Part shown: in pieces, positions 53,168 to 61,018 of the stretch | Layout: each line of letters begins with the position of its first letter | Position numbering within the stretch: the stretch's first letter is position 1 | DNA from: Thalassovita sp. | Lineage (GTDB): Bacteria > Pseudomonadota > Alphaproteobacteria > Rhodobacterales > Rhodobacteraceae | Length of the DNA stretch: 64,000 bases | Assembly (NCBI GenBank): GCA_017792425.1 | Contig: CP051233.1 | Span: 1,646,402-1,710,401 of the forward strand | Direction: 5' to 3' | The notes under the pieces: model-generated | Database searches by the model: none | Seen by the model: only the letters and a program-made list of their open reading frames with translations | Told to the model about the DNA's origin: nothing | Made by a program: the position numbers and the translations under genes

Positions 53168-53229
53168 GCCGGTCAAACCTCGTGACCGGCTGGATGCCCC
53201 CGGTGCCTCCGCGCCGGGGGTTCGTTTTT
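53168..53229 (+). terminator. Tandem hairpin terminator after the EF-hand gene
   Basis: A first stem GCCGGTCA/TGACCGGC (53168-53190) is followed by CCCCCGG/CCGGGGG (53197-53220) and the T-rich tract TTCGTTTTT. The second hairpin plus tract is a good intrinsic terminator. Confidence 0.75.
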
Positions 53230-53388
53230 CAGCCGCCGGTGCGTGCCAGACGTTCTTGCGGTTGCCGTCTGGTGGAGCCCCTTTTCGCCAACGCCGCCCT
53301 CTGCCAGGTCCAGCGCCACCTCTGTCAGCCCTTCGGTGCCCGCCATTCACCTTGTACCATTGTGGTCTCCTTCACCATCTTGCCTGCA

Positions 53389-53442
53389 ACCGTACGTTTG
53401 AAGCCGCGAATCGTGCAACTTGACTGGTTTCCTGATCGTTAA
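53389..53442. repeat. 54-nt intergenic repeat, copy B
   Basis: Ungapped match to 10026-10079 (44 of 54 identical). It lies in the convergent gap between the EF-hand gene and ybaK, and its terminal TTAA includes the ybaK stop codon. Four of the five outer stem positions of copy A are kept and one becomes a possible G-U pair; the innermost pair is lost. Confidence 0.6.
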
Positions 53443-53915
53443 TCCGCCGTCAACGGGCAGGCGGTGGCCCCGGCGGCGGCCAGCGCCTGACGGGCGTCCA
53501 TGCGCACCATCAATCCGCGACGGCCACCGTTGATCGCCACCGGATGATCGCCTATCGCACTGATTTCAAAGCATATTGAAACGCGTTTCTTTTGTCCGAA
53601 CGGGCTGATCCCGCCGGTGCGAAAGCCGGTCAACCGCTCTGCCTTGTCCGGGGCCATCATCGCGGCTGATTTGCCGTCAAACGCCGCCGCCACCTTTTTC
53701 ATCGACAAGGTTCGATCAGATGGAATGACCACGCAGGCAGGTTTGGTGTCCACCTCAATCATTAATGTTTTCAATACTTTAGACGGATTCATCGCAAGCG
53801 ACTCTGCCGCCTGCATCCCGATTTTTCCGGCCTCCGGGGCATAGTCATATTCCAGCACCTCAAAAGAAATTTTCTTCTGGCCCAGAAAGCGCGTAGCGGG
53901 GGTGGCTTTGCTCAC
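53439..53915 (-). CDS. ybaK: YbaK/EbsC family Cys-tRNA(Pro) deacylase
   Basis: Hydrolyses cysteine mischarged on tRNA-Pro by prolyl-tRNA synthetase. 158 aa from GTG 53915, chosen for AAGGAG seven nt upstream; an ATG 35 codons earlier precedes sequence that does not look coding. Family features: TPATRFLGQKKISFEVLEYDY, SLAMNPSKVLKTLMIEV (with the conserved Lys), LSMKKVAAAFDGKSA, TGFRTGGISPFGQKKR and NGGRRGLMV. Clear assignment by motif and length. Confidence 0.92.
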   Translation of the reverse strand: MSKATPATRFLGQKKISFEVLEYDYAPEAGKIGMQAAESLAMNPSKVLKTLMIEVDTKPACVVIPSDRTLSMKKVAAAFDGKSAAMMAPDKAERLTGFRTGGISPFGQKKRVSICFEISAIGDHPVAINGGRRGLMVRMDARQALAAAGATACPLTAD

Positions 53916-54050
53916 GTCCGGTCTCCTTCCGTCTTTCCCCAGTGCTAGGCGGCCCAGTTCGACAAGGCAAGCCCCGGGCTGCAGACTTGCGCGGATTGAA
54001 GATTTGTTGCATGTTTTCAAAGGGCTGACAGATAATTAAGGAAAGAAGAG

Positions 54051-54068
54051 GGATCGTGTCAGCGATCC
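54051..54068. promoter_or_regulatory. Inverted repeat upstream of the TetR gene, candidate self-operator
   Basis: GGATCG-TGTCAG-CGATCC, 6-bp perfect arms 18 nt before the TetR start. TetR regulators commonly bind palindromes near their own promoters. Judged by position only. Confidence 0.3.
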
Positions 54069-54086
54069 ATCCACGAAAGTCGCGCA

Positions 54087-54803
54087 ATGTCACGAAAGCA
54101 AAAACCCCAGGCTCCGCAACCCCGTGCCGTTTCCAGCGAACGCCGCAAGGCACGCACCCGCAAGCGACTGATCGAAGCAGGTGTCCTGGTCCTCGCCGAA
54201 CGCGGCCCCGAAGCCACCCTGATTGACCACGTTATCAGCCAGGCAGAAGTGTCCCGCGGCACCTTCTATAATTACTTCACATCAATAGAGGATTTGGCCC
54301 AGTCCGCCCGCCAGGAGTTAGCGGAAGAGATCACCGCCCTACTGGAGAGCGCAACGGCCCCACAGTCTGATCCGGCGGTCAGGTTGGCAGTTAAGTTGCG
54401 GGTTTACCTTGATATTTCTACGCGCTACCCTTTGTTCCTAGAGTTCATGGCGCGTCTTGGACTGCGTGCGATGGGGCCAGGAAACGCGATACACGGCAGC
54501 CTGATGAGCCTGGTGCAAGAGGCGCAGGACAGCGGTGATTTCTGTATCATGCCCCGATTGCTGGCCGCCGAATTGTTGCAGGCCAGCACCTTGGCCATTC
54601 TGCGCCAGTTGCACGAAGCCGAACCGGCGGACCTGCCGGAATTCGTGGCCGCCATGTTGCGGATGCTTGGGGTTGACAGGTCACAGGCCGAACATATCGC
54701 ATCGCAACCTGTCCCGCATCCGCAACTGCCCGCCGACAGCTTGATCGTCCGCAGTGAAATCGCACGGGTGACCCGCAAACCCCGCATGGTGGTAATTGGA
54801 TAA
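54087..54803 (+). CDS. TetR/AcrR family transcriptional regulator
   Basis: 238 aa. A basic N-terminal arm (MSRKQKPQAPQPRAVSSERRK) precedes the TetR HTH domain: RKRLIEAGVLVLAERGPEATLIDHVISQAEVSRGTFYNYFTSIEDL, given here as overlapping motif positions 25-70 with recognition helix VSRGTFYNYF. The C-terminal ligand domain is not recognisable. The stop lies 18 nt from the convergent response-regulator stop. No obvious target; it may regulate itself or the signalling genes next door (inference). Confidence 0.88.
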   Translation: MSRKQKPQAPQPRAVSSERRKARTRKRLIEAGVLVLAERGPEATLIDHVISQAEVSRGTFYNYFTSIEDLAQSARQELAEEITALLESATAPQSDPAVRLAVKLRVYLDISTRYPLFLEFMARLGLRAMGPGNAIHGSLMSLVQEAQDSGDFCIMPRLLAAELLQASTLAILRQLHEAEPADLPEFVAAMLRMLGVDRSQAEHIASQPVPHPQLPADSLIVRSEIARVTRKPRMVVIG

Positions 54804-54821
54804 GTATTAGAAATTAAATGA

Positions 54822-55211
54822 TTATCTGCCCTGGTGTTCGATCCAGTGCTGTTGCAGCCGGGCGCACAGGTCGACGGGATCAAACGGCTTGGTAATCACG
54901 GCAAGACATCCTTGCGCCAACAGGCGTTCAGCAAAGGATTCCTCTGCCTTGGCGGTCAGAAAGATTGCCGGCACGTTTTCCAGACCGGGGATTTTCCGCA
55001 GGTTCTGCCAGGTTTCTTCTCCGGTCATCTCTGGCATCATCACGTCCAGCAGAAACATTTGCGGCTCGAACCCCTGTACCCCCACCAGTGCATCCGCCCC
55101 AGACGAATACTGCGCCACTTCGAATTGTCCGACCAGTTCCAGCGCCATTTTCACGATGACGCGGATGTCTTCGTCGTCGTCGACATGCAGGATTCTTTTC
55201 AGGTCTTCCAT
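54822..55211 (-). CDS. Single-domain response regulator (CheY-like receiver)
   Basis: 129 aa receiver with no output domain. Acidic pocket DDD at residues 11-13, phosphoacceptor Asp56 in LLDVMMPEMTG, Thr86 in FLTAKAE and Lys108 in ITKPFDP, so it should be phosphorylatable. It is last in a minus-strand run of two histidine kinases. A lone receiver probably relays phosphate or controls a partner by protein contact. Confidence 0.93.
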   Translation of the reverse strand: MEDLKRILHVDDDEDIRVIVKMALELVGQFEVAQYSSGADALVGVQGFEPQMFLLDVMMPEMTGEETWQNLRKIPGLENVPAIFLTAKAEESFAERLLAQGCLAVITKPFDPVDLCARLQQHWIEHQGR

Positions 55212-55274
55212 AAGTGAACGCTGCTCTCTTTCTTTGTTGGGTCCGCGCCGGAACCGGTGTCGGTGCTTTCACCA

Positions 55275-56366
55275 TTATTGCTGATCGGGTAAAGGTTCCA
55301 GTACCGGAAAGTTCACAAAAAACACTGTTCTTCCGTCATTATCGCACGAAAAATCCAATTCGCCACCGTGTGATTTCACAATTTTCTTGCAGATTCCCAG
55401 CCCCAGCCCCGTGCCCTTGACCTTGTCCTGACCGGGGGTGTTGCTTTGGACGTAGCTGTCAAAGATCCGCTCGCGCAGGTGTTCGGGGATGCCCGGCCCG
55501 CCGTTGCTGACACGAATCTGCCAGAATGCCCCGCTGTTCAGCACCTCTACCCCGACGGTGTCGTTCTGGGGGGAATTCTTGATGGCGTTGGACAGCAGGT
55601 TTGCCAGCAACTGGTGCAACCGCAGGGGGATGCCGCGTATCCACGCGTGATCGGGAACCGCGCAAAGGTTGATGCTGACATTATGTATCGCGCAATAACC
55701 CAGATGGGCGGCGACGGCTTCTTTGGCGAGTGCGACCAGTTCGACGTTTTCGATGTCGTCGTCGTCCTGCGACTGGTTGGTGGATAGTTTCTGCAGGTCC
55801 AGGATGTCGCCCACGATGGATAGCAGGTTGTCGGCGTTGCGCTGGATCAGGCGCAGCAGCGAATGCGCCGGCGTGGGAATGTCGCCGACTGTCCCGGCGT
55901 CCAGCAGTTTTATCGCCCCCATGATCGAGGTCAGCGGCGTTCGCAGATCGTGAACGATTTCGGAGAACGCCTGCGCCCGCGCCCGCTCCAGTTGCCGCCG
56001 GTGTTCACGATCACGCAGGACGGAAACAAACACCGGTTCCCCCCCGGTCAGGGAACTGACCAAACGGGTGGTGATTTCGACCAGACCCTTTTCATGGCGG
56101 GTTTCGATCGTCACCGCCTGCGCAGTACCGTCGCGCAGTGGTTCGACGTGGTGAAGGAAACCCTTAAGGTCGAACCCGCGCGAGGAATCCTGGATCTTGT
56201 GGTCGGAAACAGTTTCCGGGCTCCAATCGCACCGCTGCCGGGCCGACCGATTGGCATAAACCACGCGCAGCGACTCTGCCTCGTAGACGTAAACCTCGTC
56301 ATGCAGTTCTTCCAGAACATCGGAAAGAAAGCTTTTGTGGTCAGAAATTGGTGCGAATGTAAGCAT
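55275..56366 (-). CDS. Cytoplasmic PAS-domain sensor histidine kinase
   Basis: 363 aa with no membrane segment. A PAS-like region occupies about residues 12-115 (LEELHDEVYVYEAESLRVVYAN). HisKA follows, with phosphoacceptor His139 in SEIVHDLRTPLTSIMGA, then HATPase with N-box LHQLLANLLSNAIKNS, G1 NGGPGIPEH, and KGTGLGLGICKKIVKSHGG. The dimerisation helix pair closely resembles that of the neighbouring membrane kinase. Gap to the response regulator is 63 nt; same operon. Confidence 0.92.
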   Translation of the reverse strand: MLTFAPISDHKSFLSDVLEELHDEVYVYEAESLRVVYANRSARQRCDWSPETVSDHKIQDSSRGFDLKGFLHHVEPLRDGTAQAVTIETRHEKGLVEITTRLVSSLTGGEPVFVSVLRDREHRRQLERARAQAFSEIVHDLRTPLTSIMGAIKLLDAGTVGDIPTPAHSLLRLIQRNADNLLSIVGDILDLQKLSTNQSQDDDDIENVELVALAKEAVAAHLGYCAIHNVSINLCAVPDHAWIRGIPLRLHQLLANLLSNAIKNSPQNDTVGVEVLNSGAFWQIRVSNGGPGIPEHLRERIFDSYVQSNTPGQDKVKGTGLGLGICKKIVKSHGGELDFSCDNDGRTVFFVNFPVLEPLPDQQ

Positions 56367-56476
56367 CGAAATGTACCGGAATCACTGCTGAAAAAGGCGA
56401 TATTTTAGGCAAAATGGCCCGCTAAGGTAGTGCGCATGGTCGGGGGACGGGCGAGGGGACAAGGTGTTTCATCGCA

Positions 56477-57856
56477 TCACTCTGCCGCCAGTTGTTCGCG
56501 GAAACGGCGCAGGGTCAGGAAGAAAGTGGTGCCTTCGCCCAGTTGACTGGTATATTCCAGCTTTCCCTTGTGGCGGTTCACGATCTGCTGAGAGATGTTC
56601 ATGCCCAGCCCGGTGCCGCCAACCTTGCGCTGATCTGTTGAATCGACCTGGCTGAATTGTCCAAAGACACGTTCTTCGCTGCCCGCAGGGATGCCGACGC
56701 CATAGTCGGTGACGGAAATTGTCACCTCGTCGTCGGTGGCGCGGGCGCGCACGTCCACGCGTCCCCCCTCGCGAGAGAACTTCACCGCATTGGACAGCAG
56801 GTTCGCCAGCACCTGCATCAGGCGCGACCGGTCCCCGTCAATGACAAAATCTTCGGCGTCCAGCAGCGGTGTCACGGTTATGCCCATGCTGCGGGCAAAG
56901 CCGGAATTGGCGTCAACCGCTTCCTTAATCAAGGCGTTGACGGTGATCGGTTCAAAGTTGAACTGCATCTCGCCTGCCTCGAACTTCTGCAGGTCCAGAA
57001 GGTCGTCAATCAGGTTGGCCAGTCGGATGCTGTTCTTTCCCGCGATGTCCAGAACCGGGGCCAGTTGGGTTGGAATTTCGCCCAAAGACCCCCTGTTGAC
57101 CAGATCCAGCGATCCCTTGATCGAGGTCAGAGGAGTGCGCAATTCGTGGCTGACGGTGGACAGGAACTGGGATTTTACCGTCAGGGCCGCCAGTGTACGC
57201 TCATGTTCTCGGCGCAGCTCTTCCAACTGGCGTACGCCCGCGCGGTACAGTTTCAGGAACTGGATCGAGATATCGATGATGAAATACATCACGAAAAGGA
57301 TCGTGAAGAATTCCAGCCATGCGCGCGAGTCGATCGGTGGGTAATAACGCAGGATATCCATCAGCGCGATATAGGTGAACGTCCCGGCATAAATGGCCAA
57401 GCGCACCATTAGCGCGGGCAGTACCTGGTGGTTGTTCATTGCGGCGAACAAGGCTGCGGCGAACAGGAAGAACAACGGGGTGAAATGACCACCATCAAGC
57501 TGCTGCATGGCCACCATGATGATGAACAGGCAAATGGCCACGGAACTGAGCACCGTATTGAACAGCACCCAGTACAGATAACGAATAGCCTGGTTTTCGT
57601 CATTGCCCTTCCAGGCCTTGATCCGCTTGGCGGTGATCAGGTCAATGATTTCGGAACACAGAACCGCACCGTAGGACACGAAGGCGATCATGGGTTCAAA
57701 GTAGAAGGCCGTCAGCAGGGTCGCGGACAGAAAGATCGCCTGGCGCTGCCAAAGCAGGCCAGTCGTGGCGCCCATGTAGTCCTTCAACTGGCGTTCCAGG
57801 CGGTCGGGCCTGAGCCAGTCTTTGCGGAACTTTCTGAGGATCACACGAATATTCAT
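56477..57856 (-). CDS. Membrane sensor histidine kinase
   Basis: 459 aa. The N-terminal ~205 residues contain five or six hydrophobic helices (about 40-70, 93-116, 125-141, 148-170, 182-203) with almost no periplasmic loop, as in kinases that sense within the membrane. HisKA has phosphoacceptor His237 in STVSHELRTPLTSIKGS; HATPase has LMQVLANLLSNAVKFS, DYGVGIPAG and GGTGLGMNISQQIVNRHKG. First gene of the minus-strand kinase-kinase-regulator run and divergent from the LuxI-family gene. Confidence 0.92.
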   Translation of the reverse strand: MNIRVILRKFRKDWLRPDRLERQLKDYMGATTGLLWQRQAIFLSATLLTAFYFEPMIAFVSYGAVLCSEIIDLITAKRIKAWKGNDENQAIRYLYWVLFNTVLSSVAICLFIIMVAMQQLDGGHFTPLFFLFAAALFAAMNNHQVLPALMVRLAIYAGTFTYIALMDILRYYPPIDSRAWLEFFTILFVMYFIIDISIQFLKLYRAGVRQLEELRREHERTLAALTVKSQFLSTVSHELRTPLTSIKGSLDLVNRGSLGEIPTQLAPVLDIAGKNSIRLANLIDDLLDLQKFEAGEMQFNFEPITVNALIKEAVDANSGFARSMGITVTPLLDAEDFVIDGDRSRLMQVLANLLSNAVKFSREGGRVDVRARATDDEVTISVTDYGVGIPAGSEERVFGQFSQVDSTDQRKVGGTGLGMNISQQIVNRHKGKLEYTSQLGEGTTFFLTLRRFREQLAAE

Positions 57857-58034
57857 CCGTCTTCAGCCGTATCGTTTCCTGTCAGTCTCCATTTCAATTT
57901 ATTTAAGGATATTGGCGAAATTTCGACATTGGCAGCTTTTTTTCCCATTTGATCGAAGTTTAGCGGCAATTCTTCCTTTGGTAGTTGTTTCTAATTGTGA
58001 TACAAATAAGGGTAGATTTGGTGCGGAGGCCGAG

Positions 58035-58169
58035 ATGCATGAACAGTTGCGGGCGGGTGCCCGAAAAAGCATTTCCGTGGGCATTTGTCACAATCTTAAC
58101 GTGACGGCATGTGTTGCCCATACATCAATGTGGCGTTTTTTTGGCGGTATCACGCAAAAAAAATGGTGA
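58035..58169 (+). CDS. Possible 44-aa leader/small protein upstream of the LuxI-family gene
   Basis: ATG 58035 to TGA 58169, product beginning MHEQLRAGARK and ending GGITQKKW. A strong site, GCGGAGG, lies six nt upstream of the ATG, and the ORF ends 47 nt before the luxI-type start, on the same strand. Codon use is less GC-biased at third positions than in neighbours and I recognise no family, so it may be a regulatory uORF or chance. Confidence 0.3.
   Translation: MHEQLRAGARKSISVGICHNLNVTACVAHTSMWRFFGGITQKKW
58087..58105. promoter_or_regulatory. GTCAC-N9-GTGAC inverted repeat, candidate operator of the LuxI-family gene
   Basis: Perfect 5-bp arms, 19 bp in all, similar in size to a lux box and about 110 nt upstream of the synthase start. 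It overlaps the small ORF. No other copy was noticed in the window. Confidence 0.3.
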
Positions 58170-58216
58170 CGCAGGAATACGTTCACTTAAACTGATGAAA
58201 AAAGATCGGGCAGGAC

Positions 58217-58951
58217 ATGACAAACTCAGCAGTCGCGGAACGACAGTCGAGGTCCGTTCAGGTTTTCCCTGAACTGGAGCCAGCGATTCCGGCATCCGTC
58301 ACCAAACGGATATTGACTTCGGGAAAAACGATCAAGCGGCCGACAGTTGCCCCTGTCGGGCACGTCAAATCGACGATGATGTCCTTCAGCAATGTAGGGC
58401 AATATGGCGATTTGTTGGTGAATTACCTCCGGGCACGCAAGCGGACATTCATTGATCGCCTTCATTGGGATCTCCCTCATACCGAGGGAATGGAGTTCGA
58501 CCAGTACGACACCCCGCAATGCCGCTGGGTTGCGGTGCACGAATACGGTGAAATTCTGGGCGGGTTTCGTCTGCTGCCGACGACTGCGAACTGTGGTATC
58601 TACACCTACATGCTGCGCGATGCGCAGCGCGGTCTGCTGGACAGTATCCCGCAAGACTGCCTGTTCATCGACGCGCCGGTAGAGCGCAGGATTGTTGAAG
58701 CGTCGCGCCTGTTCATTGCCGAAGATGTCCCGGCCTCCCGGAGGTTGCAGGTTCAGAACGTCATCATGGGGCAGATGGTCAGCTGCACGCGGGAAATGGG
58801 GGCGACCCACACTATCGGGATCGTGCCATCTGTCTGGTCGCGTTGGCTGCGCCGGATGGATCTGGATGCGGTGCCGGTGGGGCGCAAGTTCTCTATCGAT
58901 GGGGTCGACAGTCAGGCCGCGCTGTTCAACGCGTTGAAGTTTTCGAACTGA
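58217..58951 (+). CDS. LuxI-family acyl-homoserine lactone (autoinducer) synthase
   Basis: 244 aa, with about 50 residues more at the N-terminus than typical LuxI. The residues conserved in LuxI enzymes are present with family spacing: Arg74, Phe78, Trp84, Asp95, Asp98, Arg118 (GGFRLLPT), Glu161 and Arg164 (VEASRLF). It should make an acyl-homoserine lactone or related acyl signal from acyl-ACP or acyl-CoA and SAM. No LuxR gene is adjacent; instead two histidine kinases and a receiver diverge from it. The start has AGGAC close upstream. Confidence 0.87.
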   Translation: MTNSAVAERQSRSVQVFPELEPAIPASVTKRILTSGKTIKRPTVAPVGHVKSTMMSFSNVGQYGDLLVNYLRARKRTFIDRLHWDLPHTEGMEFDQYDTPQCRWVAVHEYGEILGGFRLLPTTANCGIYTYMLRDAQRGLLDSIPQDCLFIDAPVERRIVEASRLFIAEDVPASRRLQVQNVIMGQMVSCTREMGATHTIGIVPSVWSRWLRRMDLDAVPVGRKFSIDGVDSQAALFNALKFSN

Positions 58952-59093
58952 GCGCCCGACAATATCAGGGGCCATCTGCAGACGGTACGCACTGACGCGG
59001 CGTTCTTTCCAAAATTGATGCGCATGTGAACAATGTGGCTTGCCAAGACATGCGGCGCTGTACCACCCTGCGAGCAACGCAAGGGAGGACATC

Positions 59094-59870
59094 ATGCAGG
59101 AACTGTTCGATCTAACCGGTAAGGTGGCCGTGGTCACCGGGTCTTCGCGCGGGATCGGCAAGGCAATCGCCGAAAGGCTGGCAGAGGCGGGTGCCAATGT
59201 CGTGATTTCATCGCGCAAGGCGCCCCCGTGCGATCAGGTTGCCAGTGATATCAATGCCCGGACCGGACGGGCGGCGGCCATAGCGCTGCCGGCCAATATC
59301 TCGGACAAGGGCAGCCTTCAGGCTATGGTGGACGCGACTCTGGCCAAGTGGGGGCGGATCGACATCCTGGTCTGCAATGCCGCGACGAACCCCTACTATG
59401 GTCCGATGGATGGGATAGACGATGACGTGTTCCGCAAGGTACTGGACAACAACGTTCTGGCCAATCACTGGCTGGTGCAGATGGTCGGCCCGCAGATGAA
59501 GGAACGCAAGGACGGCGCGGTGATTATCGTATCCTCGATCGGGGGGTTGGTTGGGTCGGCGACAATCGGGGCCTATAATATCTCCAAGGCCGCAGACATG
59601 CAGATGGCGCGCAACCTGGCGGTGGAACTTGGACCGCACAACATCCGGGTCAATTGTATCGCGCCCGGCCTGATCAAGACGGATTTCTCCAAGGCGCTGT
59701 GGAACAACGAAAAAACCCGCAGGTATTTCGAAACGGCAACGCCCCTGCGTCGAATTGGTGATCCCGATGAAATCGCGGGAGCGGCAGTGTTCCTGTCCTC
59801 AAGGGCCGGGGCATACATGACAGGGCAGGTCGTGGTCGTGGACGGTGGCGCCACGGTTGCCGGGGGCTGA
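59094..59870 (+). CDS. SDR family NAD(P)-dependent dehydrogenase
   Basis: 258 aa from the ATG at 59094, with AAGGGAGG upstream. A complete classical SDR: TGSSRGIG (residues about 14-21), NAATNPYYG, catalytic Ser in IVSSIGG and YNISK (Tyr-x3-Lys), then NCIAPGLIKTDF and VVVDGGATVAGG at the end. Probably a 3-hydroxyacyl-CoA or alcohol dehydrogenase in the following acyl-CoA degradation operon, since the next gene starts 3 nt after its stop. Confidence 0.9.
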   Translation: MQELFDLTGKVAVVTGSSRGIGKAIAERLAEAGANVVISSRKAPPCDQVASDINARTGRAAAIALPANISDKGSLQAMVDATLAKWGRIDILVCNAATNPYYGPMDGIDDDVFRKVLDNNVLANHWLVQMVGPQMKERKDGAVIIVSSIGGLVGSATIGAYNISKAADMQMARNLAVELGPHNIRVNCIAPGLIKTDFSKALWNNEKTRRYFETATPLRRIGDPDEIAGAAVFLSSRAGAYMTGQVVVVDGGATVAGG

Positions 59871-59873
59871 ACC

Positions 59874-61016
59874 GTGCTGGCCCCGCTGCCCCTGTCCGTC
59901 ATTCCCCCTGAAGATGAGGCGATCCGCGCCGAGGTTCGCGCGTTTGCACGAAAGGCAGTTGAAAGCCTGACGCCGGTTCAGCGCGCACAGTCCTGGATGG
60001 GGTTTTCGCCAGAGCTTAGCCAGCAGATGGCGGAACGGGGATGGCTGGGTCTGTCGATCAAGAAGGATTACGGTGGGCAAGAGGCCGGTTTTTTCCGCCG
60101 CCTTGTGATTGTCGAGGAAATGCTGGCCGCTGGCGCACCTGTATTCGCGCATTGGATTGCGGATCGTCAAAGTGGCCCGCTGATCCAGCGGTTCGGGTCC
60201 GAGGTTCAGAAGCGGCGCTATCTGCCCGGAATATGCGCGGGCCAAAGCTTCTACTGCATCGGTATGAGCGAGCCCGGTGCAGGGTCGGATCTGGCCAGTG
60301 TCCGCACCCGCGCGACGAAGGTGCCGGGCGGTTGGCGGTTGAACGGGCAGAAGATCTGGACGACCCACGCACCGCGCTGCGACCACATGATCGCCCTAGT
60401 GCGCAGCTCTGGCCAGCACGGGGACAGGCACGCCGGCCTGTCGCAATTCGTTGTGGACCTGAATGCCGCCGGGGTCACGATCCGCGCGATCCCGGATCTT
60501 GCCGGCAATTCCCATTTTTCCGAGGTGTTCTTTGACGACGTGTTTCTGCCCGATGATACGCTGATCGGGGTCGAAGGCGACGGTTGGGCGCAGGTTACCG
60601 CCGAACTGGCGTTCGAGAGGACCGGGCCAGAGCGCATCCTCAGCAGTATCACCGTGCTGCAGGGGTGGATGGATTGGCTGCGCAGTCAGGGCGCGGCAGA
60701 GACGGGCGCCATTGGTCGCTGGATTGGCCATCTGGCGGTATTGCGCGAATTGACGGTGTCCTTGACCGCGCGGCTGGCCGCAGGGGAAAATCCGGCGTTG
60801 GAGGCCGCTCTGGTCAAGGATCTGGGCACGACGTTCGAACAGGATTTGGCGTCAGATGTTCTTGCCGCGCTGACGGATGATCCGGGTGCGGCCCCGCCAG
60901 CCGATTTGCTGGCCGCGACCAGCTATGTGGTGCAGGTCGCCCCCACGTTTTCCCTGCGTGGCGGAACACGGGAAATCCTGCGCGGCATGGTGGCGCGCGG
61001 ATTGGGGCTTCGATAG
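59874..61016 (+). CDS. Acyl-CoA dehydrogenase family protein, larger subunit of a pair
   Basis: 380 aa, GTG start. Family features: SLIKKDYGG-type LSIKKDYGGQEAG, YCIGMSEPGAGSDLASVRTRA and GQKIWTTHAPRCDHMI (FAD/acyl-binding), FEDVFLP-type FFDDVFLPDDTLIG, and the C-terminal LRGGTREILRGMVARGLGL. Oxidises an acyl-CoA at the alpha-beta bond. Directly followed, 2 nt later, by a second shorter acyl-CoA dehydrogenase-like gene, the arrangement seen for alpha2beta2 enzymes acting on steroid or branched side chains. Substrate unknown. Confidence 0.9.
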   Translation: MLAPLPLSVIPPEDEAIRAEVRAFARKAVESLTPVQRAQSWMGFSPELSQQMAERGWLGLSIKKDYGGQEAGFFRRLVIVEEMLAAGAPVFAHWIADRQSGPLIQRFGSEVQKRRYLPGICAGQSFYCIGMSEPGAGSDLASVRTRATKVPGGWRLNGQKIWTTHAPRCDHMIALVRSSGQHGDRHAGLSQFVVDLNAAGVTIRAIPDLAGNSHFSEVFFDDVFLPDDTLIGVEGDGWAQVTAELAFERTGPERILSSITVLQGWMDWLRSQGAAETGAIGRWIGHLAVLRELTVSLTARLAAGENPALEAALVKDLGTTFEQDLASDVLAALTDDPGAAPPADLLAATSYVVQVAPTFSLRGGTREILRGMVARGLGLR

Positions 61017-61018
61017 GT

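Larger units (their letters stand above)
57857..58216. other. 360-nt AT-richer divergent region between membrane kinase and LuxI-family genes
   Basis: More AT-rich than the surroundings. It holds a 10-bp palindrome CGAAATTTCG (57916-57925), a 44-codon plus-strand ORF with a good ribosome-binding site, and a GTCAC-N9-GTGAC inverted repeat, the last two listed separately. It must contain both divergent promoters, but I cannot place -35/-10 boxes with confidence. Confidence 0.5.

Noticed and set aside
53182..53442. 86-codon plus-strand frame after the EF-hand gene
   Set aside because: It runs through the terminator hairpin and the intergenic repeat; no motif or start site.
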